Source: Solirubrobacterales bacterium 70-9 (GTDB lineage: Bacteria > Actinomycetota > Thermoleophilia > Solirubrobacterales > 70-9). From it: DNA of 11,996 nucleotides. The notes beneath the pieces are model-generated. The model searched no databases. It was not told where the DNA came from and was given only the letters and a program-made list of their open reading frames with translations. The position numbers and the translations under genes were made by a program. The stretch covers positions 43,299 to 55,294 of the forward strand of contig MKSH01000276.1 in assembly GCA_001898095.1 (NCBI GenBank), written 5' to 3'. Positions 6,002-11,996 of the stretch are shown here, piece by piece; position 1 is the stretch's first letter; the number at the start of each line of letters is the position of its first letter.

Positions 6002-6820
6002 ATGCAGTCCGTCCGGAGACGACTCACGTACGCAAACGTGATGTCGTCGATTGCAGTTTTCCTCGTCGTAGCAGGCGGTAGCGCCTTCGCGGCCAGCCAG
6101 CTCGGCAAAAATACCGTCGGTACCAAGCAGTTGAAGAACAATGCCGTGACCGCGGCGAAGATCAAGAACAACGCGATCACCGGCGGCAAGATCGCCAACG
6201 GAGCCGTGACCGCCTCGAAGCTCGGTGGCGCTGCCGTGGGAGCCTCGAATCTGGGCGCGAACTCCGTCGGCCCCACGGCGCTCAGCGACAACGCTGTGAC
6301 CGGTTCGAAGATCGCCAATGGCGCAGTCAGCGGCGACAAGATCGCCAACGACGCCGTAGGGGGAGAAAAGATCGCCAACGGTGCGGTTACGAGCACGAAG
6401 ATCGGCGCCGGCGCAGTGGGGAGCACCCAGTTGGCCGAAGCGGAGCGCTCGGAGGCGTTCAAAGCAGAAGGCTCCGGCCTGCTCAACCTGGAACTGGCGC
6501 AGCCCGTCAGCCAGGCCCCGACGGTGATTCAGAGCTTGGCCCTCCCGCTGGGCGGCCAATACGTGGTTACCGGCGAGACGGAGTTGATCCTTTCGACCGG
6601 GACCAGCCAGTTCTCGCAGTGTTTCCTGGCCGATGAAGGGGCGAGCATTGCCACGGCGGCCGATACCTACGAAAAAGGACTCCTGTCGGTGAGCGGCGGC
6701 GTGAGCATGACCGGCGTCTCGAACGGCGGCACGATCACCCTCGCCTGCCGATCGAGCGGGGCAGGTACGTTTGCCTTCAACCGGCAGATCGTTGCCATCA
6801 GGGTCGGTTCGGTCAACTAA
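6002..6820 (+). CDS. Exported decapeptide-repeat protein (N-A-V-T-x-x-K-I-x-N repeats) with Cys-containing C-terminal domain
   Basis: A 272-residue protein. Residues 1-30 hold an Arg-rich start and a hydrophobic segment ending AFA, a signal peptide or membrane anchor. Residues 37-146 are eleven consecutive ten-residue repeats with consensus N/G-A-V-T-x-x-K-I-A-N, in which small and beta-branched residues recur every five positions; this suggests a regular beta-helical or trimeric stalk. Residues 150-272 form a separate, probably beta-rich domain with two Cys (C207, C249) that may form a disulfide. Such proteins are common in Solirubrobacterales, but I know of no established function; a surface stalk displaying a globular head is an inference. 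It is transcribed alone, with a promoter-like sequence, a strong ribosome site and a terminator. Its codon use is visibly less GC-rich than the adjacent enzymes, especially early in the gene. Confidence 0.88.
   Translation: MQSVRRRLTYANVMSSIAVFLVVAGGSAFAASQLGKNTVGTKQLKNNAVTAAKIKNNAITGGKIANGAVTASKLGGAAVGASNLGANSVGPTALSDNAVTGSKIANGAVSGDKIANDAVGGEKIANGAVTSTKIGAGAVGSTQLAEAERSEAFKAEGSGLLNLELAQPVSQAPTVIQSLALPLGGQYVVTGETELILSTGTSQFSQCFLADEGASIATAADTYEKGLLSVSGGVSMTGVSNGGTITLACRSSGAGTFAFNRQIVAIRVGSVN
6110..6439 (+). repeat. Eleven tandem 30-bp units encoding decapeptide repeats
   Basis: Each unit encodes ten residues. Several units share AAGATCGCCAACG-type sequence, for example around 6188, 6308, 6338 and 6368, so parts are close enough at the DNA level to recombine and change repeat number in multiples of 30 bp without breaking the frame. 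Confidence 0.85.
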
Positions 6821-6843
6821 CCCAGCCGCAGCGGCAGTTTCGA

Positions 6844-6870
6844 GAGGGCCGGGCTTACGACCCGGCCCTC
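6844..6870 (+). terminator. Rho-independent-type terminator in a convergent junction
   Basis: GAGGGCCGGG (6844-6853) pairs perfectly with CCCGGCCCTC (6861-6870) around a 7-nt loop, 23 bp after the stop of the repeat-protein gene; a pyrimidine-rich stretch with scattered T residues follows. On the other strand it lies downstream of the acyl-CoA dehydrogenase gene and could serve both. CGAGAGGGCCGGG at 6841-6853 also occurs in hairpin A of both composite repeats. Confidence 0.75.
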
Positions 6871-6974
6871 ATCTCGTCCTTATCCCTATCCGGCCGAATC
6901 GCGCCCGTCGGGGAAGATCGGGGATCCGGAAGCGCCGAGGTCACGGTGACCGGCGGGGAAAGCCTAGGCCACGC

Positions 6975-8240
6975 TCAGACCATGCGGGTGGGGTGGCGGG
7001 GCTCTAGCTCCTCGCCGCTCGCTTCCGCCTCGGCACGCTTCGACCAGCGATTCAGCTCGCGGCGGGCGAGGACCATCTTGTGGACCTCGTCGGGGCCGTC
7101 GGCGAGGCGCAGCATGCGGCTGAAGCGCCACATCGGGGCGAGCGGGGTGTCGTCGGTCATGCCGAGGCTGCCGTGGATCTGGATCGCCCGGTCGAGCACG
7201 TTCATCACCATGTTCGCGGCGACCACCTTGATCGCCGAGATCGACTGACGGGCGGCGCGCTTGCCCTCGGTGTCCATCTTCCAGGCGGCGTAGAGGGTGA
7301 GCAGGCGGGCCTGGTCGATTTCCATCCGGCTCTGGGCGATGTCCTCCTGGACGAACTGCTTGTCGGCCAGCGGGCCGCCGAAGGCGTGGCGTTCGTTGGC
7401 GCGGCGGCACATCATCTCCAGCGCCCGCTCGGCCGAGCCGATCGCCCGCATGCAGTGGTGGATGCGGCCCGGGCCGAGGCGGTCCTGGGCGATCGCGAAG
7501 CCGGCGCCGCGCTCGCCGAGCACGTTCTCCTTCGGCACCCGGCACTCGGTGTAGCGGATCTCGCAGTGGCCGGGGCCCTTGTCGTGTCCCATCACCGGGA
7601 TCGGCCGCACCAGCTCGTAGCCCGGGGTGTCGGTGGGCACGCAGATCATCGAGGCGCGCGCGTAGGGGGGCGCCTCCGGGTTGGTGACGACCATCGCGAT
7701 CGCCAGCTCGGCCCCGACCGCGCCGCTCGTGTACCACTTGTGCGCGTCGATCACCCACTCGTCGCCGTCGAGGACGGCGCGGCCCTGCAGCAGGGTCGGG
7801 TCGGAGCCGGACACCTCCGGCTCGGTCATCGAGAAGCAGGTGCGGATGCGGCCCTCCAGCGCCGGCTCGAGCCAGCGCTGCCGCTGTTCCTCCGAGCCGT
7901 GCTCGGCGAGGATCTCCATGTTGCCGGTGTCCGGGGCGGAGCAGTTGAAGGCCATCGGCGCCACCATCGGGCTGCGGCCCATCTCCTCGCAGAGGAGCCC
8001 GTACTCCCAGTTCTTCAGCCCCGGGCCGAAGCGCTCGTCGGGCATGAAGAGGTTCCAGAGGCCGGCCTCGCGGGCCTTGGCGCGGACCGCTCCCAGGTTG
8101 GCCGGGTAGGGGACCCCGGGGCCGACCTCGGCGTCGAGCGCCTCCATCAGCTCGCGCTCGGCCGGGTAGATCTCGGCATCCATGAAGTTGAGCACGCGCT
8201 CGCGCAGCGCGGCGACCTCCGCCGTGGGTTCGAAGTCCAT
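6975..8240 (-). CDS. Acyl-CoA dehydrogenase of the ACAD10/ACAD11 (LvaC-like) type
   Basis: A 421-residue FAD-dependent enzyme of acyl-CoA dehydrogenase fold. Family marks: SAPDTGNME (101-109), the FAD-contacting MTEPEVSGSD (138-147), LGPGRIHHCMR (255-265), RHAFGGPL (284-291), IHGSLGMTDDTPLA (355-368) and ADGPDEVH (380-387). The combination SAPDTGNM, LGPGRIHHCMR and LADGPDEVH is what I recall from the dehydrogenase half of human ACAD10/ACAD11. In that group the usual catalytic Glu of the YEGT motif is an Asp, here D381, and the enzyme acts with a partner kinase on 4-hydroxyacyl-CoAs, eliminating the 4-phosphate to give an enoyl-CoA. A candidate kinase is at 4810-5883. The ATG at 8240 has a good ribosome site. 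It is the last gene of a probable three-gene leftward operon, 41 bp after the reductase. Confidence 0.93.
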   Translation of the reverse strand: MDFEPTAEVAALRERVLNFMDAEIYPAERELMEALDAEVGPGVPYPANLGAVRAKAREAGLWNLFMPDERFGPGLKNWEYGLLCEEMGRSPMVAPMAFNCSAPDTGNMEILAEHGSEEQRQRWLEPALEGRIRTCFSMTEPEVSGSDPTLLQGRAVLDGDEWVIDAHKWYTSGAVGAELAIAMVVTNPEAPPYARASMICVPTDTPGYELVRPIPVMGHDKGPGHCEIRYTECRVPKENVLGERGAGFAIAQDRLGPGRIHHCMRAIGSAERALEMMCRRANERHAFGGPLADKQFVQEDIAQSRMEIDQARLLTLYAAWKMDTEGKRAARQSISAIKVVAANMVMNVLDRAIQIHGSLGMTDDTPLAPMWRFSRMLRLADGPDEVHKMVLARRELNRWSKRAEAEASGEELEPRHPTRMV

Positions 8241-8245
8241 CTCTG

Positions 8246-8251
8246 CCTCCC
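8246..8251 (-). promoter_or_regulatory. Shine-Dalgarno site of the acyl-CoA dehydrogenase gene
   Basis: On the minus strand GGGAGG lies five bases before the ATG at 8240. It lies in the 41-bp gap after the reductase stop, which supports independent translation within one operon and fixes the start. Confidence 0.75.
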
Positions 8252-8281
8252 TGCTCGTGACCCTGGTCGGGCGAATCTAGT

Positions 8282-9010
8282 TCATCGCCGCCGGTAGCGG
8301 GCGAAGAGCTCCGAGCCTTCCTGGAGAAGCCACTCGAGGTCGAGCTCGGCCACCTCGGGGAGGGCGCCTTCGAGGATCGTCGTCCCGGCGCCGACCAGCT
8401 TCGGCGCGATGGTGAGGAAGAGCTCGTCGGCCAGCCCGCCCGCCTGCAGTTGGGAGTGGAGGCGGGGGCCGCCCTCGCAGAGGAGCGCGCGGACCTCGTG
8501 CTCGGCGCGCAGGTGGCGGAGCGCGGTGGCCATCTCGACCCGGCCGCCGGGTTCGCGGACGACCTCGACCGGGGTCGCGGTCGGCGGCGGGTCGCCTTCG
8601 TCGGCGGTGAAGATCACGACCCGGCCGCCGCCGTCGGTGAAGAGGCCCGCGTCCCAGGGGAGGTCGAGGCTGCCGATCAGCACCATCAGCGGGTCGCCGG
8701 GGAGGCCGAGGGCCTCGCGCCGCTCGCGCACGGCGGGGTCGGAGATGACGCGGCCGTAGTGCTCGACCCGCATCGTCCCGGCGCCGATCATCACGGCGTC
8801 GAAGCGCTTGCGCAGGCCGACCAGCATCGCCGTGTCGGTGTTGGAGCCGATCGGCCCGGAGCGGCCGTCGATCGAGGCGCGGCCGTCGAGCGTGGTGGCG
8901 AAGTTGAGGACGACGCGGGGGCGGTCGGCGGGCGGGCCCTCCCAGGGGCGGTAGTCGCCCAGCTGGTCGCTGACCGAGGTCGGGCCGGGCTCCGGGACGA
9001 GGCGCTCCAC
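8282..9010 (-). CDS. RibD C-terminal-domain / dihydrofolate-reductase-like NADPH reductase
   Basis: A 242-residue protein of the DHFR-like fold seen in the reductase half of RibD. Motifs: LNFATTLDGRAS (35-46), GAGTMRVEHYG (76-86), the nucleotide-binding LLCEGGPRLHSQL (176-188) and the DELFLTIAPKLVG strand (195-207). RibD reduces the ribose of a pyrimidine intermediate in riboflavin synthesis, but free-standing relatives lacking the deaminase domain are numerous and of mixed or unknown substrate. There are no other riboflavin genes here, so the substrate is not assigned. The frame opens with GTG at 9010 without a clear ribosome site; conserved sequence begins only near residue 30, so a later start is possible. 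It lies between a sulfotransferase gene (59 bp upstream) and the dehydrogenase (41 bp downstream) on one strand. Confidence 0.88.
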   Translation of the reverse strand: MERLVPEPGPTSVSDQLGDYRPWEGPPADRPRVVLNFATTLDGRASIDGRSGPIGSNTDTAMLVGLRKRFDAVMIGAGTMRVEHYGRVISDPAVRERREALGLPGDPLMVLIGSLDLPWDAGLFTDGGGRVVIFTADEGDPPPTATPVEVVREPGGRVEMATALRHLRAEHEVRALLCEGGPRLHSQLQAGGLADELFLTIAPKLVGAGTTILEGALPEVAELDLEWLLQEGSELFARYRRR

Positions 9011-9069
9011 GCGTCGAACCCTAGATCACGCCTGTGGCCGTCCGGGCGAGGGCCGCCGGGGCGGGCGGC

Positions 9070-9918
9070 TCAGCTGTAGTCGTTCCAGCCGGCGAACTCG
9101 CGGCCGGCGAACTTCTGCAGCTCGGGGACTTCCGCGGCGAAGCGGGTCTTCAGGGTCGCCACGAGGTCGTCAGGGAGGACGGGCTTCGGCGCGCTCGGTT
9201 TGTCCGGGTCGTGGACGACTTTCTCGACCACCCAGCGCATGCGCTCGGGCAGGCGGTCGAAATTGCGGTCGAAGGAGCGGAAGCCCGGCAGTTTGATCAG
9301 CTTCTCCATCAGCTGGTATTTGTCGCCCGACTTGGCCGCCGACTTCTCCCACTGGCGGTCGAACTGCTCGGAGCTGAAGTTCTCGTCGACGCCGGCGTAG
9401 GCGAAGGCCTTGCGCATCGTCGTGTCGCGGTCCGACTGCAGCTCCTCCTGGGTGATGACCTCGATCTGGGAGCGGTCGAAGTGCTCGAGGTAGGGCTGCA
9501 GCTGCATCCAGTAGCGGGAGCGGTTCACGTACTGGGTCTCCGGTTCGTTCAGGACCGTGAGCATGTCGCGGGTCTCGTAGCCGGCGCCGGTCGCGTGCAT
9601 CCAGTGGCTGAGGATGCGCTTGATCGGGTCGCGCACCATGTAGAGCAGCTTCGCGTCCGGGCAGTGGGTGCGGATGCGCTCGGCGACGCCGCCGTAGCGG
9701 GGCAGGTTGGTGTAGTGCGGGGAGGACTCGCCGCGGACCTTGAAGCGCTCGTCGAAGCGGCTCGCGTACCAGTCGAGGCCGAGGTCCCAGTTCAGCTCGG
9801 TGACGAAGAAGTTCAGCTCCTTCGGCTTCGACATCTGGATCTCCGGATGGAGGCCGAGGTAGTGGTGGATGCTCGTCGTGCCGCACTTCAGGCCGCCGAT
9901 GATGATCAGGTTCGGCAT
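9070..9918 (-). CDS. PAPS-dependent sulfotransferase (heparan/NDST-like family)
   Basis: A 282-residue cytoplasmic enzyme that moves a sulfo group from PAPS to a hydroxyl or amine, often of a glycan or lipid. The 5'-phosphosulfate loop is GGLKCGTTS (8-16), the likely catalytic Glu is E34 in PKELNFF, as in heparan sulfate sulfotransferases, and the 3'-phosphate motif is MVRDPIKRILSHW with R96 and S104. The acceptor is unknown. The ATG at 9918 is preferred because homologous proteins usually begin right before the PAPS loop; the frame stays open to a GTG at 10059, which would add 47 residues of Pro- and Arg-rich sequence without recognisable domain and leave only 21 bp to the divergent membrane-protein gene. 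It is the first gene of the leftward operon. Confidence 0.9.
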   Translation of the reverse strand: MPNLIIIGGLKCGTTSIHHYLGLHPEIQMSKPKELNFFVTELNWDLGLDWYASRFDERFKVRGESSPHYTNLPRYGGVAERIRTHCPDAKLLYMVRDPIKRILSHWMHATGAGYETRDMLTVLNEPETQYVNRSRYWMQLQPYLEHFDRSQIEVITQEELQSDRDTTMRKAFAYAGVDENFSSEQFDRQWEKSAAKSGDKYQLMEKLIKLPGFRSFDRNFDRLPERMRWVVEKVVHDPDKPSAPKPVLPDDLVATLKTRFAAEVPELQKFAGREFAGWNDYS

Positions 9919-10080
9919 CGCCGCGTGGGCTTTGGGGCGCCGCCGGCGCGCGCTTTTGCGATCGGCGCTGTAGCGCTCGCGGGCACGGGCGCACATCGCC
10001 TCGTCGGCGGGGTCTGGGAGCAACGGCGGCGGCAAGGTGTGCGTGTCGGTATCCGGCACGAGCGTGGCATTCTAGCTGTG

Positions 10081-11103
10081 ATGCCGGTTCTCCTCGTTCA
10101 GACGCCGCTCGGCGACCTCGCGTCGAGCCTCGAACACTTCTTCAACGCGACCACCGAATTCTTTCGGCACCTCTCCGAAGTGCACTGGTCCCAGTTCGGT
10201 CTGGCACTGCTCTGCCTGCTGGGGATGCAGTTGGTGCGGGCCTGGGCGTGGCGCAACGTGCTGAAGGCGGCCTACCCGGAGAAGCGGATCGGCTTCACCC
10301 ATCTCGCCGCCGCCTACCTGGCCGGGGCGGGAATCAACGCGATCATCCCGGCCCACGCGGGGGACGTGACGAAAATCTTCCTGGTCAAGCGCCAGATCCC
10401 CGACTCCTCCTATCCGGCGGTGACCTCCTCCTACATCGTGCAGACCGTCTTCGACACTTCGGTCGGGATCCTGGTGCTGCTCTACGCGATCAGCCAGGGG
10501 CTGCTGCCGCCGCTCCCCGAGCTGCCCCACCTGCCGGCCTTCGAGGTCTCCTTCTGGGCCAACCACCCGAAGACTTTGGCGATCACGGTCGCCGTCCTCC
10601 TGGTCCTGATCGTGGTCGGGGTCTGGTACCTGAACCAGCGCGTGCGGCGCTTCTGGGCGCGGGTCAAACAGGGCCTGGTCATCCTCACCCGGCCCGGGGA
10701 CTACATGCGCCAGGTCTTCGCCTGGCAGGGGGTCGGCTGGCTCCTCCGTTTCGCCGCCTTCTGGTTCTTCCTCGAGGCCTTCGGCCTAAAGGGGTCGGTC
10801 GGCAACGTGATGCTGGTGATGAGCGTCCAGGCGATCGCCAACATCGTCCCCTTCACCCCGGGTGGGGCGGGCGCCCAACAGGCCCTCCTCGTCGCCACCC
10901 TCCACGGCCCCTCCCGCGCCGCCGTCCTCTCCTTCTCGGTCGGCACCCAGATCGCGATGGCCGCCTGGTCCGTGGTCCTCGGCTTCGCCGCCATCTTCCT
11001 CGTCTTCCGCACCACCGACTGGCGAGGCCTGATCCGCCAGGCCCAGGAGGATGCCGACCGCGAGGACGGCGACGGCGGCGGCGGCGCGGCGGTGGCGACC
11101 TGA
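10081..11103 (+). CDS. Polytopic membrane protein, LPG-synthase transmembrane / flippase-like family
   Basis: A 340-residue integral membrane protein with about seven or eight hydrophobic segments, clear ones near 38-55, 115-140, 165-183, 217-235, 240-258 and 285-308. It carries the family's paired motifs: NAIIPAHAGDVTKIFLVKR (86-104) in the first half and NIVPFTPGGAGAQQALL (254-270) in the second. The family covers the flippase half of MprF-type proteins and many stand-alone proteins thought to move lipid-linked molecules; no aminoacyl-transferase domain is present. The tail after 320 is Asp/Gly-rich and cytoplasmic. ATG 10081 is chosen since upstream sequence in frame is antisense to the sulfotransferase; GTG 10078 is an alternative. 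It is divergent from the sulfotransferase operon, so a shared role in modifying and exporting a lipid or glycan is possible but unproven. Confidence 0.88.
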   Translation: MPVLLVQTPLGDLASSLEHFFNATTEFFRHLSEVHWSQFGLALLCLLGMQLVRAWAWRNVLKAAYPEKRIGFTHLAAAYLAGAGINAIIPAHAGDVTKIFLVKRQIPDSSYPAVTSSYIVQTVFDTSVGILVLLYAISQGLLPPLPELPHLPAFEVSFWANHPKTLAITVAVLLVLIVVGVWYLNQRVRRFWARVKQGLVILTRPGDYMRQVFAWQGVGWLLRFAAFWFFLEAFGLKGSVGNVMLVMSVQAIANIVPFTPGGAGAQQALLVATLHGPSRAAVLSFSVGTQIAMAAWSVVLGFAAIFLVFRTTDWRGLIRQAQEDADREDGDGGGGAAVAT

Positions 11104-11140
11104 GAGGTTGGGGCAGGTGAGGGTCCGGGCCCCTGCGGCG

Positions 11141-11307
11141 GGGGACGGCGGGATCCGTGGCCCGGGCGGCGGGGACGGCGCACTTCGGGGCCCGGCGGCC
11201 GGCGTTCGCACTTCCCCGTAGCCGGTACGGGGAACTGCGAACGCAGATGGGGGACGGCGCACGGCCGGGGGACGGCGCGCTCCGGGGCGCCTGCCGCGGG
11301 GACGGTC
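11141..11307 (+). repeat. Five dispersed GGGGACGG boxes
   Basis: GGGGACGGCG occurs at 11141, 11171, 11250 and 11268, and GGGGACGGTC at 11298, in 170 bp. The reverse-complement boxes follow hairpin C of copy L at 720-729 and 751-760. The two closest to the element keep the same order and about 30-base spacing in both copies, so they are part of, or an appendage to, the composite repeat. Confidence 0.65.
11202..11244 (+). repeat. Hairpin F, outside the core of copy R
   Basis: Arms 11202-11220 and 11226-11244 pair at 18 of 19 positions (one C-C mismatch) around the 5-nt loop GCCGG. It has no counterpart in copy L. It lies 99 bp beyond the membrane-protein stop and lacks a T run, so it is not a typical terminator. 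Confidence 0.8.
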
Positions 11308-11308
11308 C

Positions 11309-11368
11309 CGTCCTGGGCGTCTCGTGGCGGCCCGGGCAGGCTGTGGCCGCCGCGAGACGCCCAGGACG
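11309..11368 (-). repeat. Hairpin C' of copy R
   Basis: Arms 11309-11332 and 11345-11368 pair over 24 positions with one T-G wobble (T11325 with G11353) that is a C-G pair in copy L. The top reads CCGGGCAGGCTGTG at 11332-11345 on the plus strand, complementary to the loop of hairpin A'. Confidence 0.93.
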
Positions 11369-11421
11369 CGAGGCTTTAGGGGGAAGCGCGCGGGTTCCGG
11401 CGCAGGTCGGGGGACGCGGTC

Positions 11422-11453
11422 GACCTTTTCCGGGCCGGAGGGCGGAAAAAGCC
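11422..11453 (-). repeat. Hairpin D' of copy R
   Basis: On the minus strand GGCTTTTTCCG faces CGGAAAAGGTC; all 11 positions pair if two G-U wobbles are allowed. The loop differs from copy L by a one-base insertion, one of the indels that break reading frames across the repeat. Confidence 0.6.
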
Positions 11454-11460
11454 GGTCGCA

Positions 11461-11492
11461 CGGGTCGACCGCGCCAGGGCGCGGTCGACCCG
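11461..11492 (-). repeat. Palindrome E, second member of the B palindrome family, only in copy R
   Basis: The arm CGGGTCGACCGCGCC (11461-11475), a central AG, and the exact reverse complement (11478-11492) give the same geometry as palindrome B: two 15-bp arms and a 2-nt centre. Its arm differs from the B arm at positions 1, 3, 6, 11 and 13, always a transition, and each change is mirrored in the other arm. Confidence 0.93.
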
Positions 11493-11521
11493 CTCGGCGG
11501 GTCGGAAGATCGGGCCCTGCA

Positions 11522-11553
11522 TGAGTTGAACACACCAGGGTGTGTTCAACTCA
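11522..11553 (-). repeat. Palindrome B' of copy R
   Basis: The arm TGAGTTGAACACACC (11522-11536), AG, and its exact reverse complement (11539-11553). It differs from B of copy L by one base per arm (C to A, G to T), a compensating pair that keeps all 15 base pairs. Confidence 0.93.
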
Positions 11554-11612
11554 CTCAGCGCTCCGGAACCTCCTTAGGGAACGCGGAGTTCCGCACCGGA
11601 CCCGCGCACCTC

Positions 11613-11633
11613 GTCACGGATCCTCGCCGTGAC
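11613..11633 (-). repeat. Small hairpin G' of copy R
   Basis: GTCACGG (11613-11619) pairs perfectly with CCGTGAC (11627-11633) around a 7-nt loop. The corresponding stem in copy L has a wobble at one position. Confidence 0.5.
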
Positions 11634-11668
11634 CCGCACGGGACTCGCACCCTCGCCCCTCTCCCCGT

Positions 11669-11728
11669 GACCCGGCCCTCTCGTAGGCGGTCACAGCCTG
11701 CCCGGACCGGCTACGAGAGGGCCGGGTC
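11669..11728 (-). repeat. Hairpin A' of copy R
   Basis: Arms 11669-11691 and 11706-11728 pair over 23 positions with one G-G mismatch (11687 with 11710). The loop 11692-11705 reads CACAGCCTGCCCGG on the plus strand, the exact reverse complement of the top of hairpin C' at 11332-11345. Confidence 0.93.
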
Positions 11729-11784
11729 CCTTGGCCGTCTCTTCCTCAGTACCCTCCCGTCCTTTCCCGTCCCCCGCGAACCCT

Positions 11785-11996
11785 CTAGTCCGACCACCCC
11801 GGATACCGAGGGTCGACCTGCCACTGCCACGGCGCCGCTTCCGCGGCCGGGAAGTCGTAGTGGTTGCGGCCGGGGAGGGTCTCGAGGGGGACGAGGGCCG
11901 GGTCCTGGGAGGCGAGGAGTTCGGTGCCGGCGGCGGACGCGACGTCGGCGGCGGTCGCGGTGCGGCGGAGGGAGCGCCAGCCCAGGGACGGGCGGT
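11785..11996 (-). CDS. C-terminal fragment of an unidentified protein (5' end outside window)
   Basis: The minus-strand frame is open from the window edge (first full codon at 11994) to a TAG at 11787-11785, giving 69 residues that end PRYPGWSD. The segment includes LRRTATAADVASAAGTEL, LETLPGRNHYDFPA and PWQWQVDPRYPGW. Codon use is GC3-rich and the composition is balanced, unlike the Arg/Pro-rich translations of the other frames, so I believe it is a true gene end. I do not recognise the family; the aromatic C terminus may be part of an enzyme. Its stop lies a few bases from copy R of the composite repeat. Confidence 0.7.
   Translation of the reverse strand, partial: RPSLGWRSLRRTATAADVASAAGTELLASQDPALVPLETLPGRNHYDFPAAEAAPWQWQVDPRYPGWSD

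Larger units (their letters stand above)
11264..11780 (-). repeat. Composite intergenic hairpin repeat, copy R (inverted relative to copy L)
   Basis: The gap 11104-11784 between two convergent gene ends contains no credible gene. Read on the minus strand it repeats the order of copy L: hairpin A' (11669-11728), small hairpin G' (11613-11633), TAAGGAGGTT (11567-11576), palindrome B' (11522-11553), then an extra block with palindrome E (11461-11492), D' (11422-11453) and C' (11309-11368). Conserved spacers link them, for example the block between D and C and the block between A and B. The main difference is the extra segment of about 60 bases holding palindrome E. The remainder, 11104-11263, holds the GGGGACGG boxes and hairpin F. 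Confidence 0.9.

Noticed and set aside
8282..9010. Riboflavin biosynthesis operon
   Set aside because: Only the reductase-type domain is present; the deaminase domain, ribB/A, ribE and ribH and an FMN riboswitch are not seen, and the neighbours are unrelated.
9034..11103. 689-codon frame fusing sequence upstream of the flippase-like protein
   Set aside because: The part before 10078 is antisense to the sulfotransferase and Val/Ala/Arg-rich without motifs; the membrane protein itself begins at ATG 10081.
721..11308. The two inverted repeat copies as ends of an 11-kb composite transposon
   Set aside because: The enclosed genes are ordinary chromosomal metabolism and signalling genes, there is no transposase, I see no target-site duplication, and one copy lies right after each convergent stop. 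Two independent dispersed repeats explain it better, though recombination between them could invert the segment.

Overview
The window reads as chromosomal DNA of a GC-rich actinobacterium, most likely class Thermoleophilia (Solirubrobacter/Conexibacter-like). The basis is very high G+C at third codon positions, a secreted protein made of N-A-V-T-x-x-K-I-x-N decapeptide repeats of a kind I know mainly from that group, and overall gene content. This placement comes from family knowledge, not from a marker gene; there is no rRNA or tRNA here.

Layout: (1) 3-284, + strand: C-terminal end of a DEAD-box RNA helicase. (2) 285-791: a gene-free convergent gap holding a composite hairpin repeat (copy L). 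(3) 792-4865, - strand: membrane histidine kinase, overlapping single-domain response regulator, then a secreted sedolisin (S53) protease. (4) 4810-5883, +: APH-fold kinase of the ACAD10/11 type. (5) 6002-6820, +: exported decapeptide-repeat protein with its own promoter-like sequence, strong ribosome binding site and terminator. (6) 9918-6975, -: probable operon of sulfotransferase, RibD C-terminal-type reductase and an ACAD10/11-type acyl-CoA dehydrogenase. (7) 10081-11103, +: polytopic membrane protein of the LPG-synthase transmembrane/flippase-like family. (8) 11104-11784: second convergent gap with an inverted copy of the composite repeat (copy R). (9) 11785-11996, -: C-terminal fragment of an unidentified protein.

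The protein genes are mostly recognisable families. Two metabolic genes fit together: the APH-type kinase and the acyl-CoA dehydrogenase look like the two halves of the ACAD10/ACAD11 (LvaA/LvaC-like) system, in which a 4-hydroxyacyl-CoA is phosphorylated and the phosphate is then eliminated.

The least ordinary thing is the intergenic repeat. Each copy is about 450-520 bp and contains, in order, hairpin A, a small hairpin G, a near-perfect palindrome B with a 2-nt centre, hairpin D and a very long hairpin C. Hairpins A and C carry exactly complementary 14-nt loops. Palindrome stems change between copies by paired, compensating substitutions. Both copies sit between the 3' ends of convergent genes. 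I know of no named element with this exact architecture; REP/BIME-type mosaics are the closest known class.
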